Assembly (NCBI RefSeq): GCF_024713975.1
Contig: NC_091107.1
Coordinates: forward strand, 18,467,501-18,531,500
DNA length: 64,000 nt
Source of the DNA: Paralichthys olivaceus
Lineage: Eukaryota > Chordata > Actinopteri > Pleuronectiformes > Paralichthyidae
Direction of reading: 5' to 3'
In this document: piece by piece, positions 53,451 to 64,000 of the stretch
Numbering within the stretch: position 1 is the first letter of the stretch
Layout of the letters: every line of letters starts with the position of its first letter
Position numbers and translations under genes: made by a program
Notes under the pieces: model-generated
What the model saw: the letters and a program-made list of their open reading frames with translations, nothing else
Told to the model about the DNA's origin: nothing
Database searches by the model: none

Positions 53451-56400
53451 CCTGATGTTTCACTTGTCTCACAGTGGAAGTGGTTGAACAGAAATACACC
53501 AAATACAAAATATCCAAAATGTAATTTTCTTTTTTTTTTTATTGTCTATGATTATGTGTAGGTGTATAAAAGCAAGCAAAAAATTGCTTCTTTATATATA
53601 TATTGGTACATATTTACATTGCAAAAACTGCATTCCATAGGGATGTGCCATGCGTCTGTTTTCATACGACTGACCTATGCAGGCGGGTGAGCACATTCAG
53701 AGGAGCACACAAGACTGAAACATCCAGAAACGTTAACAACACCTTCAACACAGATATCAGGACAGTTACATAAGATACACAGCAGCCACTCGAACGGCCC
53801 CTGACTTCATGTGCTCACTCGCTCTCCCACAGTCCTCTGTCACCCGAAATCATGAGAAATTAGGCATTCACTTAGTGCCTCACTGCTGTCGCTGCACTAA
53901 GCTATAGGGAATTTCATGTGAGCGACTTCTGGCAAAGCTGCAGTCCCCTACATGTTTAAGACTGTTTTCTCTACCCAGGGACCTGCAGCAAAATTAATGA
54001 AGTTTTTAAAAAAAACAACCAAGATGAGAAAGTGTTATGGATTGTACCAGGATCAGCTATACTTTTTAAATCATGACTGGAAGAAGATATCTAAAAGTGG
54101 TTCTGGACGCATGGATGGTGTTCCCATAAAAAAAACTCACAAAAACACCCCCTTCAGCTTTTGTTTGGCTAACAGCTATTCAGGTTCAATCCGATATGTT
54201 ATATAAAAAAAGGCAGGACAGATCTTAAGGTGAAAACTTTTTTGCTCATATATTTCAGTTCAGGGATGAATGAAACATAAACATAAATGGTGAAAAAAAT
54301 CATTGTCATCTTGTTTAAATTTCCTTAAAATGTGATTCATGATATTTGAGGTATTAATATATGATAAGATAATTGTTGGCTGGGTGATTGAAGAGACTGT
54401 CGAAGCTGCTCCTGAGCTCTGAACCTGGCTCATACGGTACTTTGGCGTTATGCATCATTTCAGAAGTTAAACCCAGAGAGCTCCAGAGTTGTACACCTTT
54501 CACAAGTCTGTCATCATGTAGATATGCAAACCAAAACCAGCTTATTCAAAACCAGTCGAGTTGCTGCAGCTGTTTCAGCATCTCAAGCAGGAGAAGACGT
54601 TTCGGAAACATATTTTGAGCTTCATTTTGTAAAAATTCTCAAAAAGCAAGCAGCAGCTCTGTGACATGCAGAGAATAAAGCATCAAAGAGCACAGGAGAT
54701 TATGAGAGCATACAAACACACAGTAAATATGGTCTTTTACAGATGAACAGTTTTTTCTCTGGATTGATAACTGTACAGTGTGTCGTGGCTGGCAGGTGCC
54801 AGTAGAAGGTAGAAGCAGTAATTTCAATATGTATGTGTAAGTGGGAAAAGTGCAAGCATTTAAATATCAGTGATGTTTTAGCAAGAACAACTAAAACATG
54901 CACAAAAGACTCGTCCAACACACAATGTAAAGCTGGACACAGCAACATAAAAAAATTATGAGTGTTACACAGTAGTAAAGGAAATAAAATGGAATATTTC
55001 AAAATTTTTTACTTTTTGGTTCGTTCAGCCCTTCATTGAAGGTTACTCTGCAAACCCCCCCCCCCCCCCCCCCCCCCCCCCCGCTGTCACTTACTACACC
55101 TGACCCTCAACACAGACAGGAAAACACAAAAGAGGAGCACAATCCGTAGACACAAAGTCACACAAAGACATTTTAGACAATGATATTCATGCATCAACTG
55201 TTTTCCTGAAAGAGTAAAAAATGATATAAAGATCTACATTCCCCAGGAGCCACATGATAATAAAGTCGATTTTTGTGAATTACGTCAAAAACCCAGAAAG
55301 ACTGACGCTAACTTCATGTGAAACACGTTTTCCATTCAGACCGCTCCACACCATCTCTATCCTCTGCACTTCAGTTAATGTCCTTCACTGGATAATACCG
55401 AGAACAAGGCTAAGAGAATGGTGAGGCGCTGTGCTGCCTGTTTCTGTTCAGCTTGTTGCTGCTGTTATTGTTGGCAGCCTGGACCTCATCATAACATTGA
55501 GAAGCTCCTTTCTCACTGTAGTTCAAGTGTTTAGAGACAAACTCTGGCTTCCTTTTCCCCACAGGGGGCAAAGTGCCAGAGCAGCAAAAAAAAAAAAAAG
55601 AAAGGACGACGAACAGCATTATATAAATAATATAAATCTGAGGTTATCTGAGGCAGAGCTGCTGTGGAGGCAGAGCTGTTCTCAGCTGGGTCGAGTCTGC
55701 TCAGAAAAAACAACCACAACTAACCCTTAAAGTTAGCCAACCAACTTGAATAGCAAACAAAGGGCTTGAATGAGGAAACTACCCCATTTGCCCAATATTT
55801 CCCAGCTCTACAAACTTGACTGACCCTAACCCTAATAAGGGATTGTGCAACAATTACCAGAGTGGGGGAGGGGGTCACATCTTAAAACTGTCCCCAGCCT
55901 TGTTGTGTGGACCCCAACTAAGACAAATGAAACCTGCAGCACCCTCCACCAACACATTGTATAGTACTGGGTTGATACAACCGTTAACTAACAAATAATA
56001 AATAGAATAAAGTGTGATCTCATTTAAACAATAGAAATATATTTATGGAACAATAATGCCATAATAATGACTATTTGATTAAATCTCTAAAAATCATTCT
56101 CACAAAGAGCTGACAGAGTATACTGTATTTGGGGTGTTATTAATAAAAGGAGACCCTTCTAAACTGTGACCACCCTCCCCACATTAACATTAATGACCTC
56201 ACCCACCCTAAATATTTCTGTCACCTCACCTGGATGATGCTGCACAGGTTGATTTAAATCCATGTGATTGGAAATGATGAGTGTTCGAGAACAAACATCA
56301 AACAATAGATTTGAAAAAAAAATCATAATCAGATAATCAAAATATTATTAGTTACACACATCGAAACATCACACTGACGTCCAACCAGGACTGTGAAGGC

Positions 56401-56979
56401 AGCACAGGAATTACCTCCGCCTTCGAAATGAAAGCTACAGATGGCACATACACAACGAGGGTGTGAGACGATAACACTGAAGTTACTTTAAGACATCTTT
56501 GTACAATATTAAAAATGACTGATCACTGATCAGAAATCAAAAGCCCTAATATAGTGTCATTTACATGCTGAAGTCTTTGATGCCTTTCTCATCTCTTCAT
56601 CGGGTTGAATATGACTGATGGGGCGTAAATATTCAATATTCACCATGCATACAGTTAAAAAGTCCCCCCCTCCTTGCACAAAACAGTGTTATGCAAATTC
56701 AAACATTTCCTTGTCTTTTTTTGCAACAATAATTTGATCCAGAAAATTGTCAGAGCTCCTCTCATTGGTTCATTGATGCCACTTCCTCGTGTCTGTGGTT
56801 GAGCAGGTGAGACGATCAAACTAAGTGCCGGGCGACTCCTCAGTGAAGAAGGGAATTGGGGGAATAAGAAAGGATCGACTGGAAGCAAAAAAACGAAAGC
56901 AAGCCTGAGTGTGAGAGGTGAGCGCACAGTGGTTCAAGCACAGGGATGTAAAGAGGACGGAGTTCTGTGGATGGCAGAC
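53451..56979 (-). other. Intergenic sequence and possible long camkk1 3' UTR
   Basis: No coding exon found on either strand. On the camkk1 strand the clearest AATAAA is at 53538-53543, 3.4 kb after the stop, close to the p2rx1 end. If used, the two transcripts end about 100 bp apart. A shorter UTR with a variant signal is equally possible. Confidence 0.35.
55055..55082. repeat. Homopolymer of 28 C
   Basis: Uninterrupted C run on the plus strand (G28 on the camkk1 strand). May be a true i-motif/G-quadruplex-prone tract or be length-distorted by sequencing. Confidence 0.9.
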
Positions 56980-59900
56980 TCAAGACGAGGGCTCGTCCTC
57001 ATGCAGGTCCTCCAGCTCTCCCTCTCTGGGTCCGTCTCCTGTGCTTCCCTTTCTGAGAGAAGAAATAAAAAGAGGGAGAGAGAGAAAGAGTGTAAGTCCA
57101 TATCAACATTTAGTTTTTCTGGTAATGTGAGGCTGGAGGACCATGGCGAGGACAGAGATCCAAGTGATGACACTTTGACAAGGTTATGCAGGTTCTTTCC
57201 CCTTTTTTTGTAACATGATGAATGTTAAAAATGTAACAGCGTAAAATGACAGCAGCAGGGAGATGACGAAACTACAGCAGGGGAGAGGGCGGGTCCATCA
57301 CTTCTCATGATGGTGGATAAGCTGATGGCAGGCGCAGCTGCTGGTAGATGTTTGACAGACAGCGAGCCAGACAGAGTTTTACCTGAGAGAGGGGTGGAGT
57401 TTTAAAGAGGGCCGGAAGGGCCACGAGTCCCTGCAGCAGAGTGAGAGAAAAAGATGGGAAAAGTCACAGGTGAGAGGGCGGAGGTCACCTCAGGAGGTCA
57501 GAGGCGTGGTCGCTGCAGGAGACGACATCCCCACCTCCATACTCCATCTCCTCAGGATGATGTCATCACTTTGATATTTGATTAAATTCTTAAGTTACTG
57601 TTTCTAAAATGTAAAGAAGTTTTCCTGCTTCATATCAATGCACATTTGATATGTTGGGGATTTTGACTGCTTCGATAAAATAATTGATATTGAAGAGACT
57701 TCAGTCTGTTAATTCATCATGAAGATTGCAACTCACATGTACATTATATTCCATTTATAATGTCCCTGAGAAGTGATATGCATTGTAATAATTTCGATTT
57801 ATTATTATGATGATGATTATTATTATTATCATCACTTATTCCTTCATTTTCTCCTTTAAAAGAGAGGGAGATAGGCCCAGTACAGTCCTACGCTGCATCG
57901 CTGTAATTTGACCATTATTTTTTTTTAAATAAATGTTTATTTTCATAGCTTCCACAAATAAAAGTAAATCATTAAATCAGAAAGAAAAAATATAATTAAA
58001 TAGATGAATGTTTTTCCCCTTCCTTCTTCCCTTCGTTCCTTTCTTTTTTGGATTTTTTTTTATTAATGTACAACAATGTACGTTAAAGTGCGATATCAAC
58101 GTATTAATGTAAGGTCTGAGTGATAAAGTATTTGTTGGTGTAAGTATGAGGGTATGAGCACTAAGTTGCTGTGTTATGTGTAAGCACAGGAGTGTGTGAA
58201 GCACCAGCCTCAACCGGGACAAGACTGGAGACTTTCTTTCCTTGAAGTCTGCTGTTGCTACCGTTTTTAATATATAATAATAATATAATAATATTTTAAT
58301 ATATATTCTGATAGAAGGTTCAGCAGTGGTTAGTTTTTTGAGAGCTTTTTGATTTCCAGTTTAAGAAGAGAAAAGAGGGAGTTATTCTTGTACATGTTGT
58401 TTAGCATCATTGTCTTATCTATCAAGTTGCATTATGAAAACATGTAGAAATGCTGTTTTTTGGGGATTGAAAGTCAGATATTTTGGTCTCAGCTGAGAAT
58501 TCTTATTTTAAATAGTCTTAAGGATTCCACAACATTAAACAGGTGTAATACTAAAACACAGGAGAACCAGTTTCAACATTAACAGTAATAATCATTATTT
58601 GCAGTGTTGCTCAAACACTCTCTTTAATCACCTCTAGGATTACTGCATAATAAATACAACATCCAGGACAGGGAGAGTCATTAGACCTCATGTCACACAG
58701 CTGTATCTCATAGTTAAATCCACATTACCCATAAATCCACGGGCATTCTATCACAAAAAACGAAAATACTTATCTCTACCAGTAAAGTCGTTTTATTTCT
58801 CCATTATCCAACAGGGGGCAGTATTGCTTCATGGCCCCTGAAGACACTAGATAGCTGCTATGAGCTCTGAGTGTAACAGTGGAAAACCTTGAGCTAGATA
58901 GAGAAATCCTCAAAGAAAAAAAAACTCACAACAGGAGATTAGAGTGTGCTTCACATTCAGCTCCACAGTCGTCCATCTTCTTGGACACTAATCATGGATT
59001 ACACTGACCAGAGGGCAGCGGCAGTACAGCAGGGAACAGCTCTACATGCTCCGCTCCGCCTTTGACTGCATATATATATATATTAAAACTGAATGATGGG
59101 ATAAGACTTTCCAAGGTCAGCCCGAGGCTCTGACGGATCTGTATCATTCTTTTTCTCTCTGAAACCCTTCCACCATTAAAGCTGAGAGCAACACACAAAG
59201 AAACACTTAGAAAAGCTGTAAGCTCCACTGCATAGAATGAAAGAATGAATTATGGTGCTATGGCAACAAAAAGCAGTTGCTGCTGTTGCCTCCGCTGGGA
59301 TGAGCAATAGTTAACCTGATGCAGCAGAGAGAGGAGACAGATGTGAGGTATCAATCTGTGTAACCTCAACAACTGGTTGGAGCTTGTGTGGTTTGATTTT
59401 GGATTTTTCTCTTCATGCATTAGATGTGCAAGTGTAAATTGTGCATAGGTGTGGATGTGTCATGGTGTCTGGACTGGAGCTTACATGAGCAGACTGCCAG
59501 GTGCAGACATGGACCTCTCCTCTCTCCTGCTCGGGCATTCGAAGGGGTTGCTGAAGGAGCGCTTCCTCAGCATGGCCTTTACCAGAATCTGAAACATTCA
59601 CAAACACACAATGGTTATGAACACGCACAAGAGCGGCTTTGTTGTTTGGAGCTTGTGCACAGAATAAATAACTGACTTCTTACACGTTAAGGGTTTGTTT
59701 TCTGAGGCAGAAACTGTGTGAATCTCAAAAGTCATTCACAGAAAAAGGGAAATCTCTCTTTAAGCTAAGAGTGGGTAATTTGCTTCTTGCGTGTAGTGAT
59801 GTAGTTTTGTACAGAAACACGTGAGGAAGACATATGTTTTAAGGAAAGACAGCTCCCCCTCTGACTGTTTATGTCTTTTAGGTCAATGCTTTTGTGATCA

Positions 59901-62294
59901 ATGTAATGTGTGTTTAGAGCTTGTGGGAAATGTCGACCTCTGACAGAGGCTTCACACCGACCACAAACAGGTCATCTGATTAAATCAGTCTCTTTGTAAG
60001 ATCAGCTTTTATTCAATCATGTGTTGACACAGTTTGGCATGACTGAAGCTTTTCCCGTGAGCACTCCAGTTAAATCTGCTGTTAACAGATAACATCTGGC
60101 TCATACCTAGTGTCTGATCTGCTTTAACAGTAAACAGTGGCATTGTCATGTACACTGAGGTTACTGTGCAGCAGGCAATTCTCTGTCCAACATCCATGCA
60201 CAACTCCTGATTCAGTGAGGTGCACGTTTAAACCATTCCTTGTTTACTGTTAGTTATGAGCAAAGACACAAATCAATTAATATATAGGCTTAGAAAATAA
60301 AATGACATCAGTGTGTTTATTGTTAGACAGTGGCCATTGACAGAACAGGGGTCCTCAGTCGAGTTTCCTTTTTGTCATGTTCATTTGCATTGTTACTTCT
60401 ACTCGATGCCATTCCTCACTAAATCTGTTTTTACAGTACAGAATGAACAGAAAGTTGGGTCTGGACGTTTTTCCTTCACGTATGACAAACACAGCAGGAG
60501 AATTTTTGGGTCAGATGCGTTCACAACAACAGGAAAATGTCCGATTCAGGCGATTTGTGGGGCCTGGGTAGAGCCTACAGGAGGCAGGACATGATGTATA
60601 CATCTACTGCAGAGCTTTTGTTTACAGCACATTAAAACCAATATCACCAAAACCTCTTAAATATTAGGTCCTTCAAATTTGAAATCTTGGTTGGTGTTGT
60701 CTGTGTGTATAGTTCCTCTTCTCCATCCTGAGATATTTGTATTCTTTTCTTTTTAACACAGTTGCATTGTATTCTCCGGAGTAGGTTCTGCAGCATTCTC
60801 ACATGGCTTCACTCAGACATTCTATTTGCAGGAGGAACTCCAGAGAGAATCCGGAGCACATGACTCAATGCTTTCTCACATATTGCCCCTCCAGTTAGAA
60901 GATTATCTGGAGGTCAGTGCATGTCTGAAAGCAGCTTTAAGCGGACCCAACTATGTCTAATGGTTGTGAAGTTGTAAATATGTGTTTGGCTCCTCATTTA
61001 CATCCTGGGATATTTGTTCATCATCATCAACATGGCCACTCACTTGCTGTGAATACTTTCGGATGATGCCAGAAGCAAATGATGTGCACATACAGCTGCT
61101 ACGGAATATTTCAGGATATTATCTGGACTTACATGCATGTCTGAAAGCAGCTTGAGACACAACCTTGTCCTCAAACAAGACTCTCGGTCTCTGTGTTTGT
61201 CTCTGTGTTGCTTGTTATACTGTCACATTTATGGTGAACACAATGTTGTAGCTGTTGAGGAACAGCTACGACTCAGTGCTGCAGACTGTGTCAGTGTTGA
61301 CACAACAGTGGACGCAGGTCACTGGGCTGTTTCTTACCACTGCAGAGAGGCTGGGGACAAACTTGACTGAATTCTGGATGTCTTCCTCCGTCACCTCCAC
61401 CACAGAGCAGTGCTCCTCCTCCAGAGGCAAGGGGTCACTGCCTCCCTGGGTCACCCACTGGTCCATCTAAACACACACACACACATAAGTTGACTACACA
61501 ATTAGCATTTTGACCAAAAAATTCTAACTCAGTTAATGATCACAACTGCTACTCCTTCACAATGATGATGATTCTAAGAGTTCACTTTCCTTCGTCATCA
61601 TCCACCCAGTAGTTTACTGCTTCTCCTTATGAGCCGGTCCCAGCTGCGTCAGGCTGCCAGCGAACTATATCACAGTACCGACACATGGTGGCGATATAGA
61701 CAAACATCGTGCTCATTTTTGTAGATATGGGCAATTGAGAGTTGATAATTGGGTTTGAACATGAAAAACCTTCTTGCTGTGGAGAGAAGCTGTGAGGTGA
61801 TGGTGCTCATCACTGCACCACCACGCCGCCCTCTTTAATATCAATCAATCTGCTGGTGCTTTCCTGTCTTTGTGCAAGAGCGAGGTCTTTCATTTTTAGA
61901 GCAAGACATATTAATTTCAGGTGAACAAATTAAATGCCCCTTCCTCTTTTGTCGGTGTGTTCGCTTGACTTCTTTGAGAGACCTGTACAGGCGGTTACAA
62001 GGCCTGGGCGATATTCCTTCAAATCAATATCATTGAGGAAATTATTAACCAAATTAACTGACCCTAGTGGTTACTCACCATGTTCATGCACTCGGAAAAA
62101 AAATCAACGCACAGAAGAAAAAAATCAAAGGAAGGAGAAGAAATCCAAGAGAAGATGTTTAACCTGCGGATAGGATCGGCGTGAGGGGAGTTGAAGCTGG
62201 AGCGCAGGAAATCTGAGTATAAGTGTTCAGTTTGAGCACAAGCAGAGAAAATCTAAGCACATGCAGAGGCAATTTGAGTGTAAGTTCAGGGTTC

Positions 62295-62329
<35 letters not shown>

Positions 62330-63173
62330 ACAAAATCTTAACGAGAAATCGATAAGTCCTGCTCTGAAACTAAAAGACCATGCTGTTGAAATAAAACCCC
62401 CATACCAATTAAAATTTCCAGCAAACAAGGAAGACACCAGAAAATCTGTGAGCTTCAAATTAGTGGGCATCAATACATGTTGATGAAAAATCAATTGGAA
62501 GGGTCGGCTGTGGCTCAAAGTGCTTTTAGGTCATCAAGACTAGAGGAGCTCCAGATAAATACAGCGGTTTACAAAGATTTAGCCTGGAGGTAAGTTTTGA
62601 ATGGTGTTCTAACGTGAAGCGACTTCTAGCTTAAGATTGTTTTAATACAATAACTTGATTTCAACAATCAAGTAGTACACTACGCTGTAATAATCTATCA
62701 ATCTCTCTGGGTTTGCTTCTTGCAGCTTTTGTAAAATAAATATGAGGCCTGGCAGCCTTGATATCTCCTGCTCTAGAGAGAAAATGACTCTCACATGATT
62801 AGTTTGTGTCATGGAAACACAAGATGGGGGAGAGGGGGGGCTGTCATCTGTTCATGGCTGCAGGTCCAGGACCTCCCTGCCCCCCTGACACGGACAGACT
62901 CATTTTCAGCCCGCTCCTCCACAGGGACAAACAGGCTACATCATGCCCTGCGGCGACACAGCATGTCTAATAAACCCTGCCGCACCGTCACAGCCAGGTT
63001 AGAGCCTCACAAGCCGATCAGTGCGGAGAGAAACCCGGTCCTGGGAAATCATCATTTCACAACTGCTCTGTTCTCTACACGTTACCTTGATCTCAGGGAT
63101 GGTGATCCTGGTATCTGGGTTCTTGTCCAGCATCCGCAAGATCAGAGTCCGCAGCTCTTCACTGATCTTTGGT
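56980..63173 (-). CDS. camkk1: Calcium/calmodulin-dependent protein kinase kinase 1, C-terminal part only
   Basis: CaMKK phosphorylates CaMKI, CaMKIV and related kinases after Ca2+/calmodulin binding. Only four coding exons are inside the window: 63086-63173, 61338-61466, 59485-59588 and 56980-57052. They join in phase to about 131 aa. The first holds the end of the kinase domain (ISEELRTLILRMLDKNPDTR). The second is the linker with EEEHCSVVEVTEE. The second and third form the autoinhibitory and calmodulin-binding segment (VPSLSAV, then ILVKAMLRKRSFSNPFE). The tail is SRREERSMSAPGSLL, then an acidic end ELEDLHEDEPSS and the stop at 56980-56982. EEEHCSVVEVTEE and the short acidic tail favour camkk1 over camkk2, and its position next to p2rx1 agrees with human 17p13. 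The Trp that anchors calmodulin in rat CaMKK alpha is Leu here. The upstream exons lie right of base 64000. Confidence 0.9.
57305..57430 (-). other. Exon-like ORF in the last camkk1 intron
   Basis: After a strong acceptor (a pyrimidine-rich tract, then ctgctgcag) the minus strand is open for 41 codons, starting GLVALPALFKTPPLSQ and ending NIYQQLRLPSAYPPS, then stop. An internal CAG/GTAAAA donor lies after codon 16. In phase with camkk1 exon 59485-59588 the same acceptor would instead add a 17-codon tail. Not recognised from any family; could be an alternative last exon or chance. Confidence 0.3.
58808..58820 (+). promoter_or_regulatory. Candidate CTCF-like motif in camkk1 intron
   Basis: CCAACAGGGGGCA, one mismatch from the CTCF core at the fourth base. 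Confidence 0.25.
61467..63085 (-). other. camkk1 intron between exons 63086-63173 and 61338-61466
   Basis: No recognised exon. Contains the TA repeat at 62297-62325 and an A-rich stretch near 62095-62150. Confidence 0.5.
62297..62325. repeat. (AT)n microsatellite
   Basis: About 29 bp of AT in a camkk1 intron. Confidence 0.95.
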
Positions 63174-64000
63174 CTGCATGAAACAAGATAAGGAGTGAGC
63201 GAGTGTAAAGTGTTAATATAATAGAAACCAAAGGCATCAGTGGTCCTGTTTTAATCTGAATGTTTCATGCACTCTGGGGCTGCAACAATGAATCCATTAA
63301 TCATTTAGTAATAGACTAAATGCATCAATAACAATTTCTAAGCCATGTTGGGGTTTGGAAAAAACAGACAATAATGGATTTATTATGAAAAGAATTGATC
63401 TATAATGATAATAATTGCAAATGCAGTGCTGATTCTGGACAGCATTATTTTGAGTAATTATTTACATAATCTATATTACATAGAAGACCAACGACAGACT
63501 TAAATCGAAATCCCTAAAATGTAATTTACCAACATTAATAAATACAGTAGAAAGATTAAAAGAATCAACTTGCAACCCCTCAATCACATGTTATGAATTC
63601 TTGAGTTGGGAACAATTCAACCAGAGTTTTCAAATTGACTTAAATTTTTTAGAGGCCACAGGTTTGAAAAAATAAATCAATGATCCAAACCAGTATTACA
63701 AGGTTAGAATGTTATTTTTTCTTACCACTGCTGTTTATTATCTCAGAGCTATTCAGAGACCTTGTTAAGTGCCAAGACTTGGCGTGAGCAGCAGAGGCAG
63801 CAGCCACATAGTTTTTTATTTAGGCAACGTATGATGGTAAAATGCAAACATATAAATAACATAAAGATAACTATAACATATAACAAATGAACATATGGGG
63901 GCCCTGAGGATCAAAACAAAGCAACAGTGATATACAAACATCTTAGACAACCTCCACAGATGGTTATCTTTAAATAGTTAATCAGTTTTTTTTTAAACAT
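63174..64000 (-). other. camkk1 intron up to window edge
   Basis: AT-rich; the next upstream kinase-domain exon (PFID-like) was looked for on the minus strand and not found, so it lies beyond 64000. Confidence 0.5.

Overview
The window is vertebrate nuclear DNA, most likely from a ray-finned (teleost) fish. Genes are split into short exons with GT/AG junctions. Introns and spacers are AT-rich and hold long CA/GA/TATC microsatellites, decayed LINEs and miniature inverted-repeat elements. The encoded proteins match known vertebrate families along their whole length. Nothing prokaryotic, no CRISPR array and no rRNA or tRNA gene was seen.

Five protein genes were rebuilt exon by exon, with reading phase checked across every junction. 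(1) mlxipl (ChREBP/MondoB), minus strand, 956-19519: 14 exons and 805 codons in the window; the last exon or exons lie beyond the left edge. (2) c1qbp (p32/gC1qR), minus, 22534-25733: 6 exons, 288 aa, complete. (3) dhx33 (DEAH-box helicase), minus, 27720-33231: 12 exons, 681 aa, complete. (4) p2rx1 (ATP-gated P2X1 channel), plus, 41626-52966: 13 coding exons, 394 aa, complete. (5) camkk1 (Ca2+/calmodulin-dependent protein kinase kinase), minus, 56980-63173: only the last four coding exons; the rest lies beyond the right edge.

Layout: mlxipl, c1qbp and dhx33 run head-to-tail on the minus strand. An 8.4 kb gene-free spacer (33232-41625) separates dhx33 from divergent p2rx1 and contains a recent 1.12 kb segmental duplication. 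p2rx1 and camkk1 are tail-to-tail, with candidate poly(A) signals on opposite strands about 100 bp apart. The intron sequence of mlxipl is the main store of transposon debris (L2-like LINE, LINE endonuclease remnant, inverted-repeat elements, tandem repeats).

Functionally the genes are not an operon-like system: a glucose-responsive transcription factor, a mitochondrial matrix protein, an RNA helicase linked to ribosome biogenesis, an ATP-gated cation channel and a calcium-signalling kinase. The gene order is informative: in human, c1qbp/dhx33 and p2rx1/camkk1 relatives are on 17p13 while MLXIPL is on 7q11. The paralogous set MLXIP-P2RX4/P2RX7-CAMKK2 sits together on human 12q24. The window therefore looks like the other half of an ancient paralogous block that kept its mlxipl member.

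The most interesting non-genic signals are the 1.12 kb duplication whose left copy is flanked by 28-bp direct repeats, a (TG)28 tract replacing the polypyrimidine tract of an mlxipl splice acceptor, an upstream ORF ending on the p2rx1 start codon, and an unexplained exon-like ORF in the last camkk1 intron.
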